Origin: Dehalococcoidia bacterium UBA5760
GTDB lineage: Bacteria > Chloroflexota > Dehalococcoidia > Dehalococcoidales > UBA5760
Assembly (NCBI GenBank): GCA_002418895.1
Contig: DIFA01000005.1
Location: 1-37,945, forward strand
Direction of reading: 5' to 3'
DNA: 37,945 nucleotides
The notes beneath the pieces are model-generated. The model was not told the DNA's origin. It searched no databases and saw only the letters and a list, made by a program, of their open reading frames with translations. The translations under genes and the position numbers were made by a program. Of the stretch, positions 29,762-37,308 are shown one piece after another. How positions within the stretch are numbered: the first letter of the stretch is position 1; each line of letters begins with the position of its first letter.

Positions 29762-30002
29762 CTAATGCATCCCCCTATACACCCTCAAGCTCTCCTCAAA
29801 CCTCACGCTCCTCGTATATCTCACCACCATATCCAGACTCTCCCAACCGCCCAGCCTCATGATATGCTCAACATCAAGCCCTGCTCTATGCAGATTAGAG
29901 GCGAATGTGCGCCTAAAGGTATGCGGATTACAGGGCAACCCGGTCTTAATCTTCAGCCTGTACAGCATTATCTGGATACCTCTGCGTTTTAGCCCCCAGA
30001 CG
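29762..30002 (-). pseudogene. tyrosine recombinase C-terminal remnant
   Basis: About 80 codons of the C-terminal catalytic domain remain: RGIQIMLYRLKIKTGLPC, then PHTFRRTFASNLHRAGLD, HIMRLGGW and VVRYTRSVRFEESLRVYRG. The H-x-x-R box, the GGW position and the nucleophilic Tyr (RYT) are present. The SAM-like N-terminus and the first catalytic Arg are gone; the frame is closed by a TGA at about 30006. Its last 13 codons are the left block of the boundary repeats R1-R7, so it shows the parent gene of those repeats. Confidence 0.9.
29770..29810 (+). repeat. boundary repeat R8 (recombinase-tail block in its native context)
   Basis: CCCCCTATACACCCTCAAGC then TCTCCTCAAACCTCACGCTC, almost identical to the left block of R5 and R7. 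Here it continues into the recombinase gene instead of the middle and right blocks. The branch point is right after CTCACGCTC, at the Ser codon two residues past the nucleophilic Tyr. Confidence 0.85.
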
Positions 30003-30071
30003 AGTCAAATTGACTGCCTAGCTTTCTCTTGCTATGATTGCCTTGAAGCAACATTCTAACGGAGGTTTATT

Positions 30072-30254
30072 ATGGCCTTATCATCAGAAGTCCAAGCCAG
30101 TATCATAAAGGTGGCAGGTAACTGGGCACAGTTTATCGCGACTATTCCTCCTAACAAGCGCAGAGGTGTTCTTGCTAGAATGTTAAAGCGTTATGAAAAC
30201 ATTTATCAGGTTCTTCAGCATAAACACGAACAGGAGAGAGAAGAAGGCCGATAA
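30072..30254 (+). CDS. 60-residue hypothetical protein
   Basis: MALSSEVQASIIKVAGNWAQ, then FIATIPPNKRRGVLARMLKR and a charged end. GGAGG lies 6 bases before the ATG, a strong site. Two helices around a PPNKRR turn are likely. It starts 70 bases after the edge of the integrase remnant. I do not recognise the family. Confidence 0.6.
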   Translation: MALSSEVQASIIKVAGNWAQFIATIPPNKRRGVLARMLKRYENIYQVLQHKHEQEREEGR

Positions 30255-30383
30255 ACTCAGATTCAATGCCATTCTTATTGGTGTGAATAGCCCCTTTGCT
30301 TGTTATCTTAGTTTTATTGAAAGATTCCTGAAACAGAGCTGCATGGAATTCCGTGGTGTCGTGAAATGTAACTGTTGGAATAT

Positions 30384-30411
30384 TTGACAAACCCTTGAAT
30401 GAGAGTATAAT
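30384..30411 (+). promoter_or_regulatory. consensus sigma70 promoter
   Basis: TTGACA at 30384-30389 and TATAAT at 30406-30411, 16 bp apart, both hexamers perfect. No coding gene begins within the next 240 bases. A terminator lies ~65 bases further on. Confidence 0.82.
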
Positions 30412-30417
30412 CAGAGT

Positions 30418-30525
30418 ATAGGTATTAAGTCTTATAAATAGAATAACGTCTGGGTTTGGAGTGGAGATGACGGGAGGGGATATCGACTACCGCCATTAAT
30501 TGGTGGGTTGGTATCTCCTCTTTTT
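30418..30525 (+). ncRNA. candidate small RNA or transcription attenuator
   Basis: The predicted transcript starts near 30418 and meets a strong terminator-like structure: GAGGGGATATC (about 30474-30484) pairs with GGTATCTCCTC (30510-30520), with an inner stem ACC-x-CCA/TGG-x-GGT and then TTTTT. The ~108 nt product contains no open frame with a ribosome site. The HesB-like gene follows 130 bases later, so this could also be a leader attenuator or riboswitch for it. I do not recognise any known riboswitch consensus. Confidence 0.5.
30474..30525 (+). terminator. rho-independent terminator of the candidate small RNA
   Basis: An 11 bp outer stem (with G-T pairs), an inner hairpin, and CTCTTTTTG after the right arm. 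This is the only strong terminator in the 400-base gap between the genes at 30072 and 30656. Confidence 0.65.
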
Positions 30526-30655
30526 GATTCCTTGTTGTGTGACTACGGGATACATTAAACAGCAGGCTGAATCATAGGAAGATGATAAAGGGTGCATGGA
30601 TTGATATCAGTTTGCGCCCAAAGCGGACGCCTTACTAACCGTAAGGAGGGTTTTA

Positions 30656-30928
30656 GTGATAAGAATTACAGATAGTGCAAAGCGCAGATTACAGCGAATC
30701 TATCTCGATCGAGTAAAGAAGCCTGGCTTGATCCTCAGGTTAGTGCTAAACCACGGAGGACAACTAGGATTGTTAGCTGGCAAAGAGCAAATATCTGATG
30801 AGGTGCATATTATTAAGAGGAAGAAAAAGATATTGTTGGTAGCAGAAAAGCTATCGGCAATTTTGAATGGCTGTACTCTTGATATTAGGGATACAAAAGA
30901 AGGACGATTTTTGTATATGATACACTAA
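30656..30928 (+). CDS. HesB/IscA-like protein lacking cysteine ligands
   Basis: A 90-residue protein with the A-type scaffold pattern: RITDSAKRRLQRIY, LILRLVLNHGGQLG and LSAILNGCTLDIRDTKEGRF. In IscA/ErpA the G-G-C-S-G motif and a C-terminal C-x-C bind the Fe-S cluster; here GGC is GGQ and the last Cys pair is missing, so cluster transfer is unlikely. The start is GTG with AAGGAGG 8 bases ahead. It belongs to the non-canonical HesB-like proteins seen in Dehalococcoidia and Clostridia. Confidence 0.7.
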   Translation: MIRITDSAKRRLQRIYLDRVKKPGLILRLVLNHGGQLGLLAGKEQISDEVHIIKRKKKILLVAEKLSAILNGCTLDIRDTKEGRFLYMIH

Positions 30929-30988
30929 CAAAACTATCGAAATCCTATTAAATGTGACTCAGTTTTATTAAGGAATAAGGGGAATTAT

Positions 30989-31105
30989 ATGAATATTAAA
31001 AGTCGTGTCATGAGTATTGAACGCCGTACCATGTATATTTTGCTAGTTGTCGGCGCAGCAGCGGTATCTGTTGGAATAGCTCTGTTTTCTATGTATTCAA
31101 TATAA
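30989..31105 (+). CDS. 38-residue single-pass membrane peptide
   Basis: MNIKSRVMSIERR followed by one hydrophobic helix (MYILLVVGAAAVSVGIALF) and MYSI. AAGGGGA lies ~7 bases before the ATG. It is typical of small membrane peptides with a basic N-terminus inside the cell. Function unknown. Confidence 0.5.
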   Translation: MNIKSRVMSIERRTMYILLVVGAAAVSVGIALFSMYSI

Positions 31106-31225
31106 AGCAGAAAAGTCTGACTATCGTAGTAATTATCAAAGTTACTTCACTTACACAGGTCTTTACTAGAACAAAACCTACCGCGTTGGTGAACGGATGA
31201 AGCATTACCTAGGAGTAGCGACACC

Positions 31226-31393
31226 ATGAAACTATGCGTAAAGAAAACCCGTTGCAATAGCTGCCAGAAACTAGTTAGGGGACAGGAACGGAAGAACAAC
31301 GACCAACTTGAGTGGGTTTGTCCCAAGTGTAATCGCGTCTTGTGGACACACAATGGCCGATTCTGGCGTCACGCCGCAGATGCGCTCAAATAA
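31226..31393 (+). CDS. 55-residue zinc-ribbon protein
   Basis: MKLCVKKTRCNSCQKLVRGQ, with CNSC and WVCPKC forming a four-cysteine zinc ribbon separated by ~24 residues, then a Trp- and Arg-rich end (VLWTHNGRFWRHAA). AGGAG precedes the ATG. Perhaps RNA- or DNA-binding. No named family is recognised. Confidence 0.6.
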   Translation: MKLCVKKTRCNSCQKLVRGQERKNNDQLEWVCPKCNRVLWTHNGRFWRHAADALK

Positions 31394-31504
31394 GCTACCA
31401 CAAAGCAAGTACTGCCTTGATGGGAAGCTTTGGCTCTTACGGTTAAGACAATGGAACACATCTTAATTTATGGGAAATCCCGGTTCAAATCGAAGGAGTA
31501 GTAG

Positions 31505-32026
31505 ATGGATTTTTTCGGTGGTGAGGGCGGCGGCAGTCAGTGGATGTTGATAATACCGCTCATCGTTCTTATCGTATTCAGCATTTTTATGCGGCGGCGT
31601 AAATCGGAAAATAGCCCACAAGATATAGTGATGAGTCTTATCAGTGACCTGCACAGCAACCAGAGAGTTGTGGAGCAGTTCGAATCTCAGACGCGCCCGA
31701 CCAAGCTCAAGATAGGCAGCTGGCAGAGAAACAGGGATAAGATCGGCTTCCTCGACGAGACAACTCGCAGCAACGTCAGCAACTTCTTCAAGATGGCGGA
31801 AGACTTTAACCTGCAGATGGATACCGCAAAAAGGTACAAGACAACCAGCTACCTCTCCGGGATGAACACAGAGAAGATGAGGGAACCGCTGACTAAGAGC
31901 ATAGAGGGTCTCCAGGAATGGCTGAAGGTGAACATGCAGCAGATGGGCCCTGGTACCGGCAATCAGGGCTGTATGGGCGGAGGCAGCGGCCGTCAGGGCT
32001 GTCTGCCCGGTATGGGCGGCGGGTAA
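31505..32026 (+). CDS. membrane-anchored hypothetical protein with Gly/Cys-rich tail
   Basis: A 173-residue protein: a short Gly-rich N-terminus, one membrane helix at ~13-29 (MLIIPLIVLIVFSIFM) followed by RRRK (N-out topology), then a soluble helical domain (60-145) and a Gly-rich end with two Q-G-C motifs (QGCMGGG, QGCLPG). AAGGAG lies ahead of the ATG. I do not recognise the family. Confidence 0.65.
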   Translation: MDFFGGEGGGSQWMLIIPLIVLIVFSIFMRRRKSENSPQDIVMSLISDLHSNQRVVEQFESQTRPTKLKIGSWQRNRDKIGFLDETTRSNVSNFFKMAEDFNLQMDTAKRYKTTSYLSGMNTEKMREPLTKSIEGLQEWLKVNMQQMGPGTGNQGCMGGGSGRQGCLPGMGGG

Positions 32027-32094
32027 TAGAAAAAATTACGTACCGGGTATTAGGCCAGTCCGTATCATATTGCTTCACTCGTGGATAACCTGTA

Positions 32095-32205
32095 TTATGT
32101 AATGCCGCCGTCGTTGGCAATAACCTGCCCGCTGATAAAAGCGGCCCATTCGCTGGCCAGGAAAGCTACCAGTCCGGCCACCTCTTCCGCTTGACCTAAC
32201 AGAGA
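32095..32205 (-). pseudogene. short-chain dehydrogenase C-terminal fragment
   Basis: The last ~35 codons of a classical SDR: LGQAEEVAGLVAFLASEWAA then FISGQVIANDGGIT and a stop. This is the family's conserved end (P-E-E-V-A...FLAS...I-x-G-x-x-x-x-x-DGG). The catalytic Ser-Tyr-Lys and cofactor site are missing, and the sequence ends abruptly at ~32205. Confidence 0.78.
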
Positions 32206-32551
32206 GTGGGTAATTAATTACCCAATTACATTGTAACCTACAAAATCTTAGCCAATTTTACACAGGGTTGAGTATAGGTCTTAGCTGTATGCTGGTATCA
32301 AGATCATACTACTTGGTTTTTATAAAGGTTCCAGCTGTATTTTCATGACTTCAGTGGCGGGCGGCCCCATGTCTCAATATCCCTGGCCCCAAAATAGCAG
32401 ACAGATACGGGATAATGCCGATTTTATCGGAGTCCCATCATACATAATCCAGGTTTGGCCAAGGGGGCGGGGGTACCATGATGTACCCGGGCTGTTCAGC
32501 CTTTCAATGAGTGACTTTAGGTACTGCAATCATTCTGCAGATTAGGAAGTA
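32206..32551. other. intergenic stretch without a supported gene
   Basis: A short open frame at 32345-32545 has no ribosome site and no recognisable motif, so it is not called. Nothing else is seen apart from AT-rich sequence and a direct repetition of TTA-C-CAATT near 32215-32225. Confidence 0.4.
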
Positions 32552-33643
32552 ATGGATCGAGTAACAAGCATGAAAGTAGTAATTGTTGGCGCAGGTCCCG
32601 CTGGTCTAATCACCGCCCTGAATCTAGTCCAACGTGGAATAAGCCCACTAGTCCTGGAGAAGGGCTCAGAGGTTAAGTCAACAGCCTGCTCGGAGGGCTG
32701 TAGTCTCCAGTCGCTGAGCCAGATACCATTTAGATCTGAACCCTATATATCAAGAGTGCTGAAAGGCGCAAAATTGGTCTTCCCCGATGGTAGCGTAAGC
32801 TTCGTAGCTAAGGAGTGTGCCGTCCTGGATAGAACTGACTGGCTGATGGGAATGGCAGAAGAAATCAGTCTGAAAGCTGGCGAGATTAGATTAAACTCGG
32901 AAGTCGTGGACATAGATGAGCACAGTCTCAGGCTGAAGAACGGGGAATATATTGACTATCATATCCTCATTGGAGCTGATGGCCCTGATTCCCGAATAGC
33001 CACGCATCTAGGTATTAAGCACAAACTAATTGTTGCTTCCCAGTACCAACTGGCGCTTGATACCTCAAGTATGGATTACATAGAGTTTTACTTCGACAAG
33101 AAATTCGCCTCCGGCTATCCCTGGATATTCCCAAAAGTCGGCGTCGCCAACGTGGGAATAGAAGGGGATTTTGCCATCCTAGACTCCTTTCTGAAATACC
33201 GGGGCTTAAATAAGGAGACCGTGGTCAAAAAAGATAGCGGCCTTATTCCAGGTTCAGGAATCGGGAAACTAGTTCAGAAAAACATTGCCTTAATCGGTGA
33301 CGCAGCATCAATGCCCAATCCTACCTCGCTAGGCGGACTTACCCCCATCATCTGCGCCAGCCAGATACTAGCCAGACACATAAACAACCTCGCAGCCTAT
33401 GAAGTTGAGATTAATAATCACCCGATGGCTAACCCTATTCTGCTGAAGCCAAGACAAACTATAATGAGTTTCAGCAACCAAGACCTGGCCAACATTGGAA
33501 AGTTCTTAGCTGGATTTAGGCATGGTCGGGCTCCTTATCCACAGTTAATGAAAATCGCTAAATACCCCTCGTTACTCTTGAAACTCAATAAGCTACGGAC
33601 GATTTACCAAGCCGGAATGATCACCGAAGAATACGGTTGGTGA
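32552..33643 (+). CDS. geranylgeranyl-reductase-family flavoprotein
   Basis: A 363-residue FAD-dependent oxidoreductase. GAGPAG (13-18) starts the Rossmann fold, followed by SPLVLEKGSEV. The family's Cys-containing motif STACSEG lies at ~43-49 (compare CGEG in archaeal lipid reductases), then LIGADGPDSRI and the second FAD motif IALIGDAASMPNPTSLGG. Members saturate polyprenyl chains of lipids, quinones or chlorophyll. The ATG at 32552 has AGGAAG close by; an alternative start is 32570. It is followed by a hydrolase gene after 239 noncoding bases. Confidence 0.85.
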   Translation: MDRVTSMKVVIVGAGPAGLITALNLVQRGISPLVLEKGSEVKSTACSEGCSLQSLSQIPFRSEPYISRVLKGAKLVFPDGSVSFVAKECAVLDRTDWLMGMAEEISLKAGEIRLNSEVVDIDEHSLRLKNGEYIDYHILIGADGPDSRIATHLGIKHKLIVASQYQLALDTSSMDYIEFYFDKKFASGYPWIFPKVGVANVGIEGDFAILDSFLKYRGLNKETVVKKDSGLIPGSGIGKLVQKNIALIGDAASMPNPTSLGGLTPIICASQILARHINNLAAYEVEINNHPMANPILLKPRQTIMSFSNQDLANIGKFLAGFRHGRAPYPQLMKIAKYPSLLLKLNKLRTIYQAGMITEEYGW

Positions 33644-33882
33644 AGCGATAGCTCAGCCCGGGCAGTCACAAGCACCAAATACGGTGTGTCAGAAATCGAC
33701 TCACACTCGAGAAGTTGATATCTCGCCTACGGGGAGCGTTGATTACCGGACAGGGGGCGGCACTGAACAAGATAGCGCGGCGTGCAACCGAACATAAATT
33801 CTCGGAAACCCGCCTTTGCCTAAGTTTGGTAGGGCTGATAGAATAGCAATGAAACTGCGGAAAATGAATTGAGGCGGGCAGA

Positions 33883-34536
33883 ATGAAGATCAAATGGTTG
33901 GGACATGCCTGTTTTCTCTTAACATCAGACAGCGGTCTCAAGATCATGACGGATCCCTACGAGGCCGGATTCCGAGGCATTATCAGTTATGGACCAATAA
34001 AGGAATCACCTGACATTGTTACTATCAGTCACCAACACAGTGATCATAACTACACCGGCGACCTGCAAGGAGATCCAAAGATTGTTCAAGGGGCGGGCAA
34101 GCATCTGGTGCAGGGTATTGAGTTCGTAGGTATTCCTTGTTATCACGACAGGGTTTTCGGGCAGGAACGGGGCGATAACATTATTTTCAACTTCGCCGTA
34201 GATGGTATCAGAATATGTCACTGTGGAGACCTCGGTCACCCATTGGATGATAGTATCGTGTCTTCCCTGGGGCATGTAGATGTGTTACTAATCCCCGCAG
34301 GTGGTCCGGCGGCCACGCTTGAACTTAATGAAGCTATAGCTTTGTGGGAGAAGCTTCAGCCTGGTATGGTTATACCCATGCATTTCCGCAACCAGAAATG
34401 CGACTTTCCCAAGTACGGAGTTAAGGACCTAATGAAGCTCAAGCCGATGGCTATTCAGACGGGCAAGAGCGAGATTGTAGTCAGCGCAGGACAGCACCCC
34501 GTCGGACAGATACTGATTTTGGACCCTACCCTGTAG
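33883..34536 (+). CDS. metallo-beta-lactamase-fold hydrolase (UPF0173/UlaG-like)
   Basis: A 217-residue protein beginning MKIKWLGHACFLL, the typical start of this branch, with the zinc motif SHQHSDH (H50, H52, D54, H55), HCGDLGH as the later Asp-His site, and VIPMHFRN as the last His. The fold binds one or two zinc ions and hydrolyses esters, lactones or phosphodiesters; the substrate is unknown. GAGG precedes the ATG by 9 bases. Confidence 0.9.
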   Translation: MKIKWLGHACFLLTSDSGLKIMTDPYEAGFRGIISYGPIKESPDIVTISHQHSDHNYTGDLQGDPKIVQGAGKHLVQGIEFVGIPCYHDRVFGQERGDNIIFNFAVDGIRICHCGDLGHPLDDSIVSSLGHVDVLLIPAGGPAATLELNEAIALWEKLQPGMVIPMHFRNQKCDFPKYGVKDLMKLKPMAIQTGKSEIVVSAGQHPVGQILILDPTL

Positions 34537-34683
34537 CCACATTCCCAAAAGAATATAGTATAGTTGCAGTGTTAAATTTTGTCTCGGGCAAACTGTGATG
34601 CACGGCACTACCCCTTTTATGGAACGGAATTATTTGGGATCTGTGGTGTTTATGCCAGTTGACTACGGAGGGAGGTTATAAGG

Positions 34684-34935
34684 ATGCTAGGTGAAATTCT
34701 ACTCAAGCTTGTATCGGTGCTGACGCCTGATGGCATAAAGCAAATGAAAACTGGTGGGTCAGATGAGTCCCTTAAATGGGTTGAAGATATGGGAAATATA
34801 TTGCATTTACTAGAACAAATGGCTGCGTCGTGGCACGATGGTAAATATGGAGTGATGTCTCTGTCTGATGTTCAACTTTGGGCTGAAGTCAGGGAGAAAC
34901 TAAAGGAACTGCGTGCTGCGCTGAACGAGGGATAG
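34684..34935 (+). CDS. 83-residue helical hypothetical protein
   Basis: MLGEILLKLVSVLTPDGIKQ, a central Gly/Ser loop and two further helices (WVEDMGNILHLLEQMA, VQLWAEVREKLKELRAAL). GGAGGGAGG lies ~10 bases ahead of the ATG, so translation is well supported. No family is recognised. Confidence 0.6.
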   Translation: MLGEILLKLVSVLTPDGIKQMKTGGSDESLKWVEDMGNILHLLEQMAASWHDGKYGVMSLSDVQLWAEVREKLKELRAALNEG

Positions 34936-34987
34936 CTATGGCCAGAAAAGAAAGAGAACAAGTATCAGCGCTGTGATGAATATCATG

Positions 34988-35043
34988 GCATAATGCCGAC
35001 AAGGATGCATAAAGAATATCTTTGAATTCAGTCGGCATTATGC
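34988..35043. repeat. perfect 13 bp inverted repeat with nested hairpin
   Basis: GCATAATGCCGAC (34988-35000) and GTCGGCATTATGC (35031-35043) flank 30 bases that themselves contain AAAGA-ATA-TCTTT. This could be a terminator-like cruciform or a tiny non-autonomous element. Confidence 0.6.
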
Positions 35044-35079
35044 TAAGACATGGGAGGAATTGCACTAATGTCCATTGTG

Positions 35080-35153
35080 AGAGTGCCGAAAAAGTGTTTT
35101 CATTACCCAATTTCTCCCTTTTTCAAAGGAAGACGGGGCTTTTTCGGTACTCT
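35080..35153. repeat. 15 bp near-perfect inverted repeat, MITE-like
   Basis: AGAGTGCCGAAAAAG (35080-35094) and CTTTTTCGGTACTCT (35139-35153) with one mismatch and a 44-base centre. It lies only 36 bases after the preceding inverted repeat. The arms could be ends of a miniature element or a long-loop terminator. Confidence 0.5.
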
Positions 35154-35252
35154 AATTGTGTGTAATTGGATAACATCGCGGTCTATTGTTGCCATCCAAA
35201 GAATAACAATATAAAATAGGCTTCGATGCCCCTGCTTTTGGAGGTTAGGTGA

Positions 35253-35555
35253 ATGACTAGCTTGGTCGTGCGCAAGGAGATTCATGGAGGAATAGAGGTG
35301 GTGAAGCTGGAGCGAGTACGGGTTATTTGCCCTGCTTGTGGGCAGCAAGTCGAAGCTGTAGCTAGCGACGGCCGAGTTAAAGGGTACTGCGCAATTGCTG
35401 AACAGTCGGTAGATTTTCCAATTGAAAAACAACGTATAACTAAAACTAAGGGTGAAATGCCTGCGGGACTTTCCCCGATGAGAGCAGGTAGGGATAGTAG
35501 AGGGCACTTCATAAAGGGTAATGTACCCCTGAATAAAAGGACTCAATCGGCCTAA
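35253..35555 (+). CDS. 100-residue zinc-ribbon-like hypothetical protein
   Basis: MTSLVVRKEIHGGIEVVKLE, then VICPACGQQ and GYCAIAEQSVDF. The CPAC and single later C could form part of a zinc site. The C-terminus is basic and disordered. GGAGGTTAGGTGA precedes the ATG, a strong ribosome site. No family is recognised. Confidence 0.6.
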   Translation: MTSLVVRKEIHGGIEVVKLERVRVICPACGQQVEAVASDGRVKGYCAIAEQSVDFPIEKQRITKTKGEMPAGLSPMRAGRDSRGHFIKGNVPLNKRTQSA

Positions 35556-35871
35556 AGGTAACGACTTACCCCCTCATGGTAGTGTATTTAGTGGGGGAAT
35601 GTCCTGCCCCCCAAGGCTTCACAATGAAACAGGTACCACCCTGCAGACTGTACATAAGTTTTTTTCTTAGCTGTAGAGAAAAGGGGGCCTTTTTTGACCT
35701 CTCATAGGGCTGGAATAACATTCTCGCCCACGAAAATACGGTACCTTAACCACAAAAGACCAAGGGATAACCTCACTGGCTGAAGTTTGCATTAATCTTT
35801 CTCTTCCGGTGAGTAGAGAGGCATTTTCAAGACCAAAGACTATGCGGAGTGCTATCTGGAAGGGGCTTCGC
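35556..35871. other. intergenic stretch with possible terminators
   Basis: Contains AAAAGG-GGG-CCTTTT followed by TT (35679-35695), a short bidirectional terminator candidate between convergent genes. CTATCTGGA (35852-35860) is an inverted copy of TCCAGATAG (35876-35884) at the sigma factor 3' end. No gene is evident. Confidence 0.45.
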
Positions 35872-37308
35872 TCACTCCAGATAGTCCTTTAATCGGCGGC
35901 TGCGGCTAGAGCGGCGCAGCTTGCGTATTGCCTTGGCCTCAATCTGGCGGATCCGCTCTCTGGTTACATTAAATGCCTTGCCTACTTCCTCCAGGGTACG
36001 GCTTCGCCCGTCTTCAAGACCAAACCGAAGTTGCAGTACCCGCTGCTCACGGGGAGTCAGGGTCTGGAGCACTTCATCGATTTGTTCCTTGAGCAGTTGG
36101 CGAGAGGCATATTCTGGGGGTGGTAACGCATTTCGATCCTCAATGAAGTCACCTACGTGGCTGTCCTCCTCCCCACCGATTGGAGTTTCGAGTGACATGG
36201 GCAGTTGGGTTACCTTGATTATTTCGCGGACTTTTTCTGGAGACACGCCCAGTTCCTCGCCGATTTCCTTAGAATCGGGATCCCGCCCGTATTCCTGCGC
36301 TAAGCAGTGGGTTACTCGCCGCAAGTGGTTGATGACCTCAATCATGTGGGCCGGGACGCGGATGGTACGAGCCTGGTCAGCTATCGCCCGAGTGATTGCC
36401 TGACGAATCCACCAGGTGGCATAGGTGCTGAATTTATAGCCCCGGCGATAGTCGAATTTATCCACCGCCTTGATTAACCCGATATTTCCCTCTTGAATGA
36501 GGTCGAGGAGCGACATACCTTGGCCAACATGTCTCTTGGCTATGCTAACCACCAGGCGCAGGTTAGCTGTAATCAGGTGTCTTTCTGCTTGTTCTGCCTC
36601 ATGCTCGATATCGTCCCGGTAGACCCTAAGCTCTTTGTCATAAGACTGAATGGAGTTGAGGAAGTCAGCATCGGCTATCAGCTTTTCTAGGTCATCAAGG
36701 GAAGGGTTGTCTCCGATGGTGTTGACCACTTCCTCTGGGAGCAGGTTACTATTTAGTGATGTGTTAATCAGGATATGCTCTGTTTCCGGCATTGATAGAC
36801 CTGTCTGCAGGACAATATACTGGACTAATCGTTGATCTATCTCCCCATCGATACTGCTCCGAAATGTGGCGTTAGAGATAATCTCCTTGAGGCCGGTGGT
36901 TGATGCCAAGCCGAGTTTTTCCATGAGGCGCCGGATGACGTTATAACTATGGCCGATCTCGTTAAGCATGACGAGTATTGACTCAGTTGCCGAGGGGTAT
37001 CTTCCATGTCTATGTAGGTAAGCTTGCTTGATTTCGGTAATCCGCTTTCCCTTCGCTATCTTCCGGGTTAAGACCTGTTCCCCTCCCGCAGTGAGGAGAG
37101 GTACCCGTCCAATTTCATGAAGATAGACGTGGACTAGGTTACCGGCTATCTCTTCCTCCTCTAGTGGTTCCGAATGCTGTCCAGTTTCCCGCACTTCCCT
37201 ACCATAGCATCTATATACCACAGTATACCACATGCAACCGACCATTGATGGTAAAGCATCTGTGTATAAGCGATCGTCTTGATTGAACGAGATGGCTTTT
37301 CTGTTCAA
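35872..37308 (-). CDS. primary-type RNA polymerase sigma factor (RpoD/SigA family)
   Basis: Up to 478 residues. Region 1.2 (VHVYLHEIGRVPLLTAGGEQ), region 2 (LITANLRLVVSIAKRHVGQG, LLDLIQEGNIGLIKAV, FDYRRGYKFSTYATWWIRQA), region 3 (IRVPAHMIEVINHLRRV) and region 4 (LTPREQRVLQLRFGLEDGRS, LEEVGKAFNVTRERIRQIEA) are complete. Between regions 1.2 and 2 is a ~150-residue helical insertion. The start is unsure: the first codon at 37308 is TTG inside the duplicated segment, and ATGs at 37245 and 37233 lack good ribosome sites. It may be an accessory homologue instead of the essential factor. Confidence 0.93.
   Translation of the reverse strand: MNRKAISFNQDDRLYTDALPSMVGCMWYTVVYRCYGREVRETGQHSEPLEEEEIAGNLVHVYLHEIGRVPLLTAGGEQVLTRKIAKGKRITEIKQAYLHRHGRYPSATESILVMLNEIGHSYNVIRRLMEKLGLASTTGLKEIISNATFRSSIDGEIDQRLVQYIVLQTGLSMPETEHILINTSLNSNLLPEEVVNTIGDNPSLDDLEKLIADADFLNSIQSYDKELRVYRDDIEHEAEQAERHLITANLRLVVSIAKRHVGQGMSLLDLIQEGNIGLIKAVDKFDYRRGYKFSTYATWWIRQAITRAIADQARTIRVPAHMIEVINHLRRVTHCLAQEYGRDPDSKEIGEELGVSPEKVREIIKVTQLPMSLETPIGGEEDSHVGDFIEDRNALPPPEYASRQLLKEQIDEVLQTLTPREQRVLQLRFGLEDGRSRTLEEVGKAFNVTRERIRQIEAKAIRKLRRSSRSRRLKDYLE

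Noticed and set aside
32345..32545. 66-codon frame before the flavoprotein gene
   Set aside because: No ribosome site, no motif and unlikely composition.
35103..35546. 147-codon minus-strand frame over the zinc-ribbon gene
   Set aside because: The + strand gene has a strong ribosome site and CPAC motif; the minus frame has neither.
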